From Billgrantia saliphila (GTDB taxonomy: Bacteria > Pseudomonadota > Gammaproteobacteria > Pseudomonadales > Halomonadaceae): a stretch of 64,000 nt of DNA. A model generated the notes under the pieces. It saw nothing but the letters and a program-made list of their open reading frames with translations. It was not told where the DNA came from and made no database searches. Made by a program: the position numbers and the translations under genes. Positions 7,748 through 16,484 of this stretch are shown here, in pieces. The stretch spans positions 1 to 64,000 of the forward strand of contig NZ_PJRN01000011.1 in assembly GCF_002930105.1 (NCBI RefSeq), written 5' to 3'. Each line of letters begins with the position of its first letter. Position 1 is the stretch's first letter.

Positions 7748-9463
7748 TCAGTCGGTCGAGGGGCGGGCCAGCTCTCGCCAGGCGGCATAGGAGCTGAGAA
7801 AGACTCGCCCGGTCATGTCATCGAGGAAGTCGCTGCGCTTCAGGCGATCCATGACCGGTCCCTTCACCTCGGCAAGGTGCAGGGTGACCCGGGAATCCTT
7901 GAGCCGGGCGTTGATCGCGTCCAGGCTCTCGAGCGCCGAAGCATCGACCAGGTTGACCGCCGAACAGATCAGTACCACGTGCTCCAGCTCTGGACGGGTG
8001 GCCACGAGATCGTAGACCGTATCCTCGAGATAGCGGGCATTGGCGAAATAGAGGCTTTCGTCGATACGCAGCAGGGCCACGTGGCTGACGCTCTCGGTTT
8101 CGTGGCGTTCGACATTGCGGAAATGCTCGGTGCCGGGTATGCGACCGACCAACGCGCTATGGGGACGACTGGTACGATAGAGGAACAAGCCGATAGAGAG
8201 CGCAACGCCGCTGATGATGCCGGTTTCGACGCCTTCGACCAGCGTCAGCACGATCGTGATCGCCATTGCCGAGAAATCGCTGCGCGAATAGCGCCAGGTC
8301 TGGCGAATCATCGGAATATCGATCAATGTCAGGATCGAGACGGTGATCGTCGCCGCCAGGGTGGCAATGGGCAGGTGGTAGAGCGCCGGCGTGAACAGTA
8401 GCGTCACCGTGCCGATACCGATGGCGGCAAACAAGCCTGCCAGCGGTGTCTGGGCTCCAGCGTCGAAGTTGATCACGGTCCGGGTCAGCCCGCCGGAAAC
8501 CGGCATACCCGCCGAAAAGGCGGCGACGACATTGGCGCCGCCCAGGCCGACCAGCTCCTGATTGGGCGAAATGCGCTCACGCCGTCTGGCCGCCAGCATC
8601 TGCCCCATGGAGACGGATTCGACGAAGCCCACCACGCTGATCAGCAGCGCCGGCACCAGCAGTGCCTGCCACAGCGAGAGGTCGAAGCCCGGCAGGGTCA
8701 GCGGCGGCAAACCCTGGGGGACCGCGCCGATGACCTGTACGCCGGTTTCGGCCAGCCGAAAATGCCAAGTGACGAGCGTGGTTGCGACCACGGCGAAAAT
8801 GGGGCCGGCTCGGGTGAGCAGATCGGCCAGCGGCTTGGACAGACCCATACGGCGCAGGCTGGACCGTCCGTACTCGCGTAACAAAAGCAGAAACAGGAGG
8901 CTACCGCCACCGATGGCAAGAGTCGGAAAGTGGATGCCGGACAGGCCCATGGCAAGCTCCGCCAGCCGCGGCAGCAGGTCTCGGGCCTCGAGCTCGACGC
9001 CGACCAGGTAGCCCGCCTGGCTTGCCGCAATGAGAATGCCCGAAGCCGTGAGGAAGCCGGCAATCACGGGGTGACTGAGGAAGTTGGCCACGAAGCCCAT
9101 GCGCAGCAGCCCCATGAGCAGCAGGATGATCCCCGAAAGCAGGGACAGTACCAGGGCCGCTTGCAGGTACTCAGCCGTGCCTGGTGCGGCGACGCCCGAT
9201 AGCGCTGCCCCGGTCATCAACGCGATGATGGCGACCGGCCCCACGGCCAGGGTGCGGCTGGTGCCGAGCAGGGCATAAGCCACTGCCGGCAGCAGACTGG
9301 CGTACAGGCCTACGACTGCCGGCAGCCCGGCGAGTACGGCGTAAGCCAGTGACTGGGGAATCACCATCACGGTAACGATGAAGCCCGCCAGCAGGTCGGC
9401 GCCGCCCAGCCGGCGATTGTAGTGGGGCAGCCAGGTGAGAACGGGCAGGTAGCGTTTCAGCAT
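7748..9463 (-). CDS. SulP family anion permease with STAS domain
   Basis: A 571-residue inner-membrane transporter of the SLC26/SulP family. The N-terminal transmembrane region holds the family signature (PQSLAYAVLAGLPAVVGLYA), and the C-terminal cytoplasmic STAS domain is recognisable (VNLVDASALESLDAINARLK). Family members move sulfate, bicarbonate or dicarboxylates. Sulfate is suggested here by the divergent metY gene 132 bp away, but is not proven. The length is normal for the family. No terminator is obvious after the stop. Confidence 0.88.
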   Translation of the reverse strand: MLKRYLPVLTWLPHYNRRLGGADLLAGFIVTVMVIPQSLAYAVLAGLPAVVGLYASLLPAVAYALLGTSRTLAVGPVAIIALMTGAALSGVAAPGTAEYLQAALVLSLLSGIILLLMGLLRMGFVANFLSHPVIAGFLTASGILIAASQAGYLVGVELEARDLLPRLAELAMGLSGIHFPTLAIGGGSLLFLLLLREYGRSSLRRMGLSKPLADLLTRAGPIFAVVATTLVTWHFRLAETGVQVIGAVPQGLPPLTLPGFDLSLWQALLVPALLISVVGFVESVSMGQMLAARRRERISPNQELVGLGGANVVAAFSAGMPVSGGLTRTVINFDAGAQTPLAGLFAAIGIGTVTLLFTPALYHLPIATLAATITVSILTLIDIPMIRQTWRYSRSDFSAMAITIVLTLVEGVETGIISGVALSIGLFLYRTSRPHSALVGRIPGTEHFRNVERHETESVSHVALLRIDESLYFANARYLEDTVYDLVATRPELEHVVLICSAVNLVDASALESLDAINARLKDSRVTLHLAEVKGPVMDRLKRSDFLDDMTGRVFLSSYAAWRELARPSTD

Positions 9464-9595
9464 TCGTCTCTTCGCTGTCGGGGGCTGGCGTCAGGAACGG
9501 TCACCAGACTAAACGATATTGGTGCATGGGTTGAGTGTTGGTTAGCATCTTGTGAAATAACACACTTCCGAATGACCTTCTTGCCAGGACACGAC

Positions 9596-10870
9596 ATGAA
9601 GCCCGAGACCATCGCCCTGCATCACGGTTACGCTCCCGACGATCAGAACGCCGTAGCGGTGCCGATCCACCAGTCCACCTCCTTCGCCTTCGACAGCGCC
9701 CAGCATGCGGCCGACCTGTTCGATCTCAAGGTCGAGGGCAATATCTATTCGCGCATCATGAATCCCACCTGCGCGGTACTGGAACAGCGCATCGCGGCGC
9801 TGGAAGGGGGAATCGCCGGGCTGGCGGTGGCTTCGGGAATGGCCGCGATCACCTACGCCATCCAGACCATCGCCGAGGCCGGCGACAACATCGTCTCGAT
9901 CAGCGAGCTCTACGGCGGCACCTACAACCTGTTCGCGCATACCTTGCCGCGCCAGGGCATCGAGGTACGTTTCGCCGACAAGGACGACATCGACGGTATC
10001 GAGTCGCTGATAGACGCGCGCACCAAGGCGGTATTCTGCGAGAGCGTGGGCAACCCTTCGGGCAGCGTGATCGACATGGCGAAGCTGGCGGAGGCTGCCC
10101 ACCGGCACGGCGTCCCGGTGATCGTCGACAATACCGTGCCGACGCCGTTCCTGTGGCGGCCGATCGAGCAGGGCGCCGATATCGTCGTCCACTCCGCCAC
10201 CAAGTACATCGGTGGGCACGGTACGACCGTGGGTGGGGTGATCGTCGATTCGGGCAAGTTTCCCTGGGCAGATCATCCGCAACGCTTTCCGCTGCTCAAC
10301 GAGCCGGACGTTTCCTACCATGGGGTGAGTTACACCCGCGACGTGGGTGAGGCGGCCTTCATCGCTCGGGCGCGTGTGGTGCCGCTGCGCAACATGGGCG
10401 CGGCGCTCTCGGCGCAGGCCGCCTGGAATCTTCTGCAAGGGCTCGAGACGCTTTCGCTGCGCATCGAGCGGATCTGTGACAACGCCCGCCAAGTGGCCGA
10501 ATACCTGGAGGGGCATCCGGCGGTGACCTGGGTTCAGTACGCAGCTCTGCCCGGTCACAAGGATCATGCCCTGGCCCAGCGCTACATGAGCGGCCGCGCC
10601 TCGGGCATTCTCAGCTTCGGCATCCAGGGCGGACGCGACGCCGGGGCTCGCTTCTACGATGCGCTGGGGATGATCCTGCGCCTGGTCAATATCGGCGACG
10701 CCAAGACCTGTTCGTCGATTCCCGCCGCTACCACCCACCGACAGCTGAGCGACGACGAACTCGCCGCCGCCGGGGTGACGCCGGACATGGTGCGCCTGTC
10801 GATCGGTATCGAACACGTCGACGACATCATCGCCGACCTGGAGCAGGCACTGGCTGCCAGCCAGGCCTGA
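9596..10870 (+). CDS. metY: O-acetylhomoserine aminocarboxypropyltransferase (homocysteine synthase)
   Basis: A 424-residue PLP enzyme of the Cys/Met metabolism family that forms homocysteine from O-acetylhomoserine and sulfide. The PLP-binding lysine lies in HSATKYIGGHG, and the N-terminal YSRIMNPT motif is typical. The ATG at 9596 has AGGA six bases upstream; an in-frame ATG at 9572 lacks a comparable site. The divergent SulP gene suggests sulfur-related co-regulation. A role as O-succinylhomoserine sulfhydrylase (MetZ) is less likely from overall sequence character. MetH, which would use the homocysteine, is encoded at 58062. Confidence 0.88.
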   Translation: MKPETIALHHGYAPDDQNAVAVPIHQSTSFAFDSAQHAADLFDLKVEGNIYSRIMNPTCAVLEQRIAALEGGIAGLAVASGMAAITYAIQTIAEAGDNIVSISELYGGTYNLFAHTLPRQGIEVRFADKDDIDGIESLIDARTKAVFCESVGNPSGSVIDMAKLAEAAHRHGVPVIVDNTVPTPFLWRPIEQGADIVVHSATKYIGGHGTTVGGVIVDSGKFPWADHPQRFPLLNEPDVSYHGVSYTRDVGEAAFIARARVVPLRNMGAALSAQAAWNLLQGLETLSLRIERICDNARQVAEYLEGHPAVTWVQYAALPGHKDHALAQRYMSGRASGILSFGIQGGRDAGARFYDALGMILRLVNIGDAKTCSSIPAATTHRQLSDDELAAAGVTPDMVRLSIGIEHVDDIIADLEQALAASQA

Positions 10871-11072
10871 GGATGCGCCGGATGCCTTGCGCTTCAAGAC
10901 GTCCGGCATCGCATCGTGTCGATGAAGAGCGCCGCGCTGGCCAAAGAAGCACTATCGGCCACTTGAGATAGCACTTGAGTAGCGCTTTGGTCTGTCAGGC
11001 GAAAGTGGTGATGCGAACTTCGCTTACATAAAGTTAAGCTTCGCAGACACCTATAACAAAGAGACGACACGC

Positions 11073-12665
11073 ATGCGGATACTGATGCTCCTGCTGGCCG
11101 CGGTTGCGCTTGCCGCCGGCTTTTTGGTCAGCTACCGCGGCGGCGCCGAATGGCAGGCGCTCCTCTCCGTGGGGCTGGCGTCGCTCGCGGGTGCCATGCT
11201 CGCGCTGAGCGGCCTGGCCGCGATCTATCGCGCGGGCGCTGGCCCGTTGGCAAACGACCGTTTCCACGTCTGGCTGCCCGCTTCCCGCGACTATCTCTCG
11301 CTGCGGCGCATGGCGCATGGCCTGATTCAGCAGGCCAGCACCACGGCGATCGCTTCCGCCGAAGTGTCGCATCACGCCGATCGCATGGATCAGCGCCTGG
11401 AGCGTCAACAGCAGACCGTGCGTGAGGCGTCGTCGAGCATGGGCGCGATCACGTCGGCCATCGAGCAGGTCGCTGCCAGCGCCGCCAATGTCGCCACTCT
11501 GGCCAGCCGTTCTCGAGACGCCAGCCATGTCAGCCGTGAGTCGCTGGGACAGGTGATCGAGGAGATGCAGGCGCTCGCCGAACGTTCGGAAGAGGCGTTG
11601 GAGCTGCTCAACATGTTGAGCGAGAAGGCCGACAGCGTGCGTCACGTGACCTCCTTGATCGAGGAGATCGCCGAACAGACCAACCTGCTGTCGCTCAACG
11701 CCTCGATCGAGGCGGCGCGTGCCGGGGAACATGGACGCGGCTTCGCGGTGGTGGCCGGCGAGGTGAGGCAGCTGGCCGGGCGAACCGCTGACGCCACGCG
11801 CAACGTCGAGGCGCTGGTAGGCGATATCGGCGACAGCAGCCACCGGGTGGTCGACACCATCGGTCACCTGATGCAGCGTGTCGGCGATCGCGCCAAGGAG
11901 ATGAGCAAGGTGGGCGAGCAGCTCACCGAGATGACCGGTCATTTCGACCAGGTGGAAGGCGAGATTCGCTCCATCGCCAACGCCATGGACGATACCAACC
12001 AGCATTCGCAACGGGTGGCGAGTACTCTCTCAACGCTGGAAGAGGACGCCGATCAGGGCAACCGCGACATGCACGGTCTGGCGAGCCAGGCACGGGCACT
12101 CATGGCCGGGGCCGAAGCCGTCGATGCTTCGCTAGCGCAGCAGCGTCTCGAAGGGCGGCATCAGCAGGTCTTCGAGGCCGCTCGCGGGGCCGCCGCCAAG
12201 ATCGGGGCGCTGCTCGAATCGGCGCTCAAGCATGGCGAGCTGGACGAGCAGACCCTGTTCCATGCCCAGTACACGCCAATCCCCGGCACCAATCCGCTGC
12301 AGTACGAAACCGGTTTCGTCCACTACACCGACGAGCATTTTCCTGAGATCCAGGAACCGCTGCTGGAGCGGCTGGGCGTTGCCTACGCCATCGGCATCGA
12401 TCGTCGTGGCTATATTCCCACGCATAATGCGCAGAGCAGCCAGCCGCCCACCGGCGACTACGATCATGATCTCAAGTTCTGTCGCAACCGGCGGATCTAT
12501 GAGGACACCACCGGTCAACGTTGCGGTACCCACGAGGAGACCCTGCTGCTGCAGACCTACAAGCGCGATACCGGCGAGGTGATGCACGATCTGTCGGTGC
12601 CGATCTACGTAGGCGGCAAGCACTGGGGCGGTTTCCGCGTCGGCTACAAGCCGGAAAGCGCCTGA
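11073..12665 (+). CDS. Methyl-accepting chemotaxis protein with a C-terminal sensory-type domain
   Basis: A 530-residue chemoreceptor. Two N-terminal transmembrane helices (about 1-20 and 27-50) are separated by almost no periplasmic loop, so it does not sense with a periplasmic domain. The cytoplasmic signalling tip is clear at about residues 197-220 ([20 protein letters not shown]). After the coiled coil, about residues 365-530 form an extra C-terminal domain with a [12 protein letters not shown] motif and an ending [10 protein letters not shown], found at the C-terminus of other bacterial chemoreceptors. That domain is the likely cytoplasmic input module. The ribosome binding site is weak. 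It is a single-gene unit with no chemotaxis kinase genes nearby. Confidence 0.85.
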   Translation: MRILMLLLAAVALAAGFLVSYRGGAEWQALLSVGLASLAGAMLALSGLAAIYRAGAGPLANDRFHVWLPASRDYLSLRRMAHGLIQQASTTAIASAEVSHHADRMDQRLERQQQTVREASSSMGAITSAIEQVAASAANVATLASRSRDASHVSRESLGQVIEEMQALAERSEEALELLNMLSEKADSVRHVTSLIEEIAEQTNLLSLNASIEAARAGEHGRGFAVVAGEVRQLAGRTADATRNVEALVGDIGDSSHRVVDTIGHLMQRVGDRAKEMSKVGEQLTEMTGHFDQVEGEIRSIANAMDDTNQHSQRVASTLSTLEEDADQGNRDMHGLASQARALMAGAEAVDASLAQQRLEGRHQQVFEAARGAAAKIGALLESALKHGELDEQTLFHAQYTPIPGTNPLQYETGFVHYTDEHFPEIQEPLLERLGVAYAIGIDRRGYIPTHNAQSSQPPTGDYDHDLKFCRNRRIYEDTTGQRCGTHEETLLLQTYKRDTGEVMHDLSVPIYVGGKHWGGFRVGYKPESA

Positions 12666-12689
12666 ATCCTATTGCTGCGGTAACGGTCG

Positions 12690-13853
12690 TCAATGCCGGT
12701 ACTGCGCCATGAAACGGCCGTCCAGCCAGCGTTTCCACCATAGGCTGGCACGGCCTGTCCACCATAGACGGCCGCGGATCGCCAGCGCCCGACCCTGTCC
12801 CAGGTCGAGGATGGCGAGCGCCCGGGCCTGGGGGACGTAGCGGCGCAGCGGCCGGCCGGCCAGGCTGCCCGCGAGGTTGTCGAGTAGCACCGGTGCCTGG
12901 CGCACGCCATACACACCGAGCCTGGGGAGCGGTCGATCGACCAGCGCGGCGCAATCGCCCGCGGCGAAGATGCCCGGATCGTCGATGCTTTGCAGCGTAT
13001 CGCCTACTGCCAGGCCGCGCCCCTCGATCATCGCCAGCCCCAGCCGCTCGAGCACTGGCGGCGGCTTCAAGCCGCCGGCATGAACTACGTGGTCAGCGGC
13101 GAGCGGCCGAAGGTGATCCGCTACCGGGACAGCTCCCCCCAAGGCCATTTCCGCCGCCACCAGCAGGCCAGCCGGATGATGAGCGACGGCTTGCGCCCCA
13201 CCCAGGAAATGTATGTCTCTGCGCAGCAGATGGTTCCGTAGCCAGCGCCTGGCCCCGAATGGTGCTTGGGCGAGCGGCTCGTGGCGGCGCGAGACAAGCG
13301 TGATCCTCGCGTCGACACGATGGCGGTCGGCCAGCGCGCGCAGGTTGCAAGCCAGTTCGATGCCACTGGCACCACTGCCGACCACGACCAGCGAGAGCGA
13401 CTCGCGCCGGAGAAATGACGCTTCGAGGCGATGACGCAGAGCGATCAATTGCTGGATCGGTTTGACCGTCCAGACCTGTGGGCCATCGTCACAGGCTGGG
13501 AACACGGTAGCCGCCGAGCCCACGTTGAGCGACAACAGCTCGAAGGGTAGCTCCCTACCGTCATCCAGGCAGGCCAAGCGTCGGTTGAGAGAGAGCGATG
13601 CCAGGCGGCCGCGGATGGCCCTTACACCGTACCGACGAGCGAGAGGCATGGGATCGAGACGATCCTCGGCGGGGCTCAGGCGCGCGCCGAGGACACCGGC
13701 CGCCATGCCGGAGTACCAGAAGCTGCCCGGATCGACCAGGCTCACGTCGGCCTCGGCCAGACGCGAACGGTGGCGTACCAGATGCAGGTGTGCATGACCC
13801 GCTCCCACCAGCAGGATCCGCGGACGGCGTGAGGCTCCCGGCTTCACGCCCAT
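12690..13853 (-). CDS. FAD-dependent NAD(P)H oxidoreductase (NDH-2/SelD-N-like family)
   Basis: A 387-residue flavoprotein of the pyridine-nucleotide disulfide oxidoreductase fold. The N-terminal FAD motif is ILLVGAGHAHLHLVR. A second dinucleotide motif, VVVGSGASGIELACNL, lies in the middle, and the FAD-pyrophosphate motif IFAAGDCAAL near the C-terminus. No redox-active CxxC is visible, so it resembles NDH-2-type dehydrogenases and the flavoprotein domain sometimes fused to SelD (GVYGVRQAPVL). Physiological acceptor is unknown. It follows rarD by 3 bp and is probably cotranscribed with it. Confidence 0.8.
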   Translation of the reverse strand: MGVKPGASRRPRILLVGAGHAHLHLVRHRSRLAEADVSLVDPGSFWYSGMAAGVLGARLSPAEDRLDPMPLARRYGVRAIRGRLASLSLNRRLACLDDGRELPFELLSLNVGSAATVFPACDDGPQVWTVKPIQQLIALRHRLEASFLRRESLSLVVVGSGASGIELACNLRALADRHRVDARITLVSRRHEPLAQAPFGARRWLRNHLLRRDIHFLGGAQAVAHHPAGLLVAAEMALGGAVPVADHLRPLAADHVVHAGGLKPPPVLERLGLAMIEGRGLAVGDTLQSIDDPGIFAAGDCAALVDRPLPRLGVYGVRQAPVLLDNLAGSLAGRPLRRYVPQARALAILDLGQGRALAIRGRLWWTGRASLWWKRWLDGRFMAQYRH

Positions 13854-13856
13854 GCG

Positions 13857-14798
13857 TCAGCTCTGCTGTTGCTGCGGCGGCGGTGCGCCGGCGGGCGCCA
13901 GTGGCGAGCGCGCTCGCTCGTTCCAGGCCGACCAGGAGTAGAGTGCCAGACCGAGCCAGATCAGCATGAACGTGGCCAACTGGATCGGTGATAACGGCTC
14001 TCGGAACACCAGCAGCGCGATGAAGAACTGGATGCTGGGGTTGAGATACATCAGGAAGCCCAGCGTCGCCAGACGTAGGCGACGCGCGGCACCGGCAAAG
14101 GCCAGCAGGGGCAATGCCGTGATGACGCCGCTGGCTACCAGCAGCAGCGTGGCGTAGGGAGCGGCGAGAAAATGGGAAAGCCCCGCGAGGCTCAGCCAGG
14201 CAAGAGCGAGCAGCCCCAGCGGCAGCAGTAGCAGCGTTTCCACGAACAGACCCGACAAACCATCGAGCGGGACCTGTTTGCGTAACAGGCCGTAGGTGCC
14301 GAATGAGAGCGCCAGGGTCAGGCTGATCCAGGGCAGTTCTCCAAGCAGCAGCAGTTGTATGACGATGGCTGCCCCCGCCAGCAGGATCGCCAGGCGTTGC
14401 AGGGTGGCCAAGCGCTCGCGCAGCACCAGCAAGCCCAGGGCGACGTTGACCAGCGGGGTGAGGAAGTAGCCGAGGCTGGCCTGAAAGACCTGGCGCGTCT
14501 CGACGGCATAGATGTAGAGCCCCCAATTGATAGCGATCAGCAGGGCGCAGCCCAGCACCCGACCCAGCCGGCGGGGCTCGGCCAGCGCCGAGCGTATAGG
14601 CCCCCAGCGTTTGAGGATCGTCACCAGCGCGACCAGGAACAGGCACGACCAGATGATGCGATGAATCAGCACTTCATAGGCGGGAATGCCCTGGAAGAGC
14701 GCAAAGAACAGCGGGAAGCAGCCCCACATGCCATAAGCGGCCAGGCCAAAAGCCACGCCACGGGTGGCCTCACGATCGGTCAAGGACTGCGCGGACAT
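13857..14798 (-). CDS. rarD: EamA family transporter RarD
   Basis: A 313-residue inner-membrane protein with about ten hydrophobic segments and the RarD-type N-terminus (GVAFGLAAYGMWGCFPLFFA; then YEVLIHRIIWS). RarD proteins belong to the drug/metabolite transporter superfamily; E. coli RarD is annotated as chloramphenicol-sensitive protein, with uncertain substrate. Two EamA repeats are visible. It is transcribed away from the omega-amidase gene and leads into the flavoprotein gene 3 bp downstream. The C-terminal tail is Pro/Gln rich (APPPQQQQS). Confidence 0.88.
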   Translation of the reverse strand: MSAQSLTDREATRGVAFGLAAYGMWGCFPLFFALFQGIPAYEVLIHRIIWSCLFLVALVTILKRWGPIRSALAEPRRLGRVLGCALLIAINWGLYIYAVETRQVFQASLGYFLTPLVNVALGLLVLRERLATLQRLAILLAGAAIVIQLLLLGELPWISLTLALSFGTYGLLRKQVPLDGLSGLFVETLLLLPLGLLALAWLSLAGLSHFLAAPYATLLLVASGVITALPLLAFAGAARRLRLATLGFLMYLNPSIQFFIALLVFREPLSPIQLATFMLIWLGLALYSWSAWNERARSPLAPAGAPPPQQQQS

Positions 14799-14964
14799 GC
14801 CATGTTCTCGTGTCGTTGGTTCAATGAGATGTTTCTACTTAGCAGCCTATCCGAGTAGTGGGGCTCACCGCCAGCGCCGTGTCGGGCTTATGCCTTGGCG
14901 GCTGACGTTCGTGCCGAGCTGGGTTAGGCTGGTGCGGGAGGGAGCCATTGCAAGGGAAACCGAC

Positions 14965-15780
14965 ATGAGTGAGCTGCGTACGACCCTGGTGCAGTGTGAC
15001 CTGCGCTGGGAAGACCCAGAGGCCAACTGCCGAATGCTCGAGGAGCAGCTGGGTGGGCTCGATGCCAGCCAGACCGATTTGATCGTGCTGCCCGAAATGT
15101 TTTCCACCGGCTTTACGATGAATTCGCGTGAAATGGCCGAACCGATGGAAGAGAGCTCGGCCGTGGCCTGGCTGCGTGAACAGGCCATTCAGCGCCAATG
15201 CGTCGTGACCGGCAGCGTGGCGGTGGTCGAAGATGGTCACTACTACAACCGGCTGGTGTGGGCCCGCCCGGATGGCAGCCGTGTCTGTTATGACAAGCGA
15301 CACCTGTTCCGCATGGCCGGCGAGCATGAGCGCTATGCCATGGGGCACGATCGCGTTATCGTCACGCTCAAGGGCTTTCGCATACTGCTCAGCGTCTGCT
15401 ACGACCTGCGCTTTCCAGTCTGGCTGCGGCAGAGTCCGGGACCCGGCGAGCATTTCGAATACGACGCTCTGCTTTGCGTCGCCAACTGGCCGGCGCCGAG
15501 GCGACATCCCTGGCGTATCCTGTTGCAGGCGCGTGCCATCGAGAATCTAGGTCCGGTGATCGGCGTCAACCGTGTCGGTGAAGATGCCAATGGCATGCGT
15601 TATGCCGGCGATTCCATGTTGGTCGACTTCAAGGGTGAGGCGGTCATCGACCAGCCACGCGATACCGCCTTCATCGAAACCGCTACGTTGTCGCGGGACG
15701 ATCTCGAGGCCTTCCGCGAGAAGTTCCCCGCCTGGCGCGACGCCGATCACTTCACGCTTTCCGACGGGGTCGGCTTCTGA
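14965..15780 (+). CDS. Omega-amidase, YafV/Nit2-like carbon-nitrogen hydrolase
   Basis: A 271-residue nitrilase-superfamily enzyme. The Glu-Lys-Cys triad is visible in LPEMFSTGFTMNS, YDKRHLFRM and LSVCYDLRFPVW. The YafV subgroup hydrolyses alpha-ketoglutaramate and alpha-ketosuccinamate, removing products of glutamine and asparagine transamination, a metabolite-repair role in the methionine salvage context. The start at 14965 (MSELRTTLVQ) has AAGGGA upstream; the open frame extends further upstream without homology. Its stop codon overlaps the rsuA start by one base (TGATG), so the two are coupled. Confidence 0.87.
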   Translation: MSELRTTLVQCDLRWEDPEANCRMLEEQLGGLDASQTDLIVLPEMFSTGFTMNSREMAEPMEESSAVAWLREQAIQRQCVVTGSVAVVEDGHYYNRLVWARPDGSRVCYDKRHLFRMAGEHERYAMGHDRVIVTLKGFRILLSVCYDLRFPVWLRQSPGPGEHFEYDALLCVANWPAPRRHPWRILLQARAIENLGPVIGVNRVGEDANGMRYAGDSMLVDFKGEAVIDQPRDTAFIETATLSRDDLEAFREKFPAWRDADHFTLSDGVGF

Positions 15781-16481
15781 TGCGTCTCGATCGCTTCCTG
15801 GCGGAGACTACGGATCTGACGCGCAGCCTGGCGAAGAAGGCGCTGCATCGTGGCGAGGTGAGCGTCAACGGGGAGATGACCAAGCAGTCGGCGCTCCACG
15901 TCGAGCCGACCGATCGCGTGGAGTGGGACGGCCGACCGCTGTCGCTTGTGGGGCTGCGTTACGTGATGCTCCATAAGCCGACCGAAGTTGAATGCAGCGC
16001 ACGTCGCGGCCTCTATCCGCGTGCAGTGGACCTGATCGACCTGCCGAAGGCGGAACGCCTGCAGACGGTGGGACGCCTCGACGTCGATACCACGGGACTG
16101 GTGCTGCTTACCGATGATGGCCAGTGGTCCCATCGTGTCACCTCGCCGCGCCGACGCTGCGCCAAGGTCTATCGTGCGACCCTGGCGGAACCGCTCGAGG
16201 GGGAGGCGATGGAGGCGGCCAGGACTCGCTTTGCGGAAGGCATCCTGCTCGAGGGCGAGGACAAGCCGACGCTACCGGCCGAGTTGATCATGAATAGCCC
16301 ATACGACGCCGAGTTGACCCTGTACGAGGGACGCTACCATCAGGTCAGGCGCATGTTTGCGGCCCTCGGCAACCGGGTCGTCGCCCTGCACCGGGAATCG
16401 ATCGGGACGTTGTCGCTGGGCTCGCTCGGCGAGGGCGAGTGGCGCGAGCTGTCAACGGCCGAGATCGAGGCTTTCAACTGA
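15780..16481 (+). CDS. rsuA: 16S rRNA pseudouridine(516) synthase
   Basis: A 233-residue RsuA/RluB family enzyme. An N-terminal S4 RNA-binding domain (MRLDRFLAETTDLTRSLAKK) is followed by the pseudouridine synthase domain, with the catalytic aspartate in the GRLDVDTTGLVLLTDDG motif. It isomerises U516 of 16S rRNA, by family. Start and stop of neighbours overlap (TGATG at 15778-15782). The convergent diguanylate cyclase gene ends 3 bp beyond its stop. Confidence 0.87.
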   Translation: MRLDRFLAETTDLTRSLAKKALHRGEVSVNGEMTKQSALHVEPTDRVEWDGRPLSLVGLRYVMLHKPTEVECSARRGLYPRAVDLIDLPKAERLQTVGRLDVDTTGLVLLTDDGQWSHRVTSPRRRCAKVYRATLAEPLEGEAMEAARTRFAEGILLEGEDKPTLPAELIMNSPYDAELTLYEGRYHQVRRMFAALGNRVVALHRESIGTLSLGSLGEGEWRELSTAEIEAFN

Positions 16482-16484
16482 TCG

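Noticed and set aside
9542..10909. A 455-codon open frame on the minus strand opposite metY
   Set aside because: It is a frame shadow of a well-conserved PLP enzyme; the translated sequence has no known motif.
10871..11072. Possible terminator after metY (GATGCG...CGCATC)
   Set aside because: The arms pair imperfectly and no T-run follows, so I could not support a hairpin.
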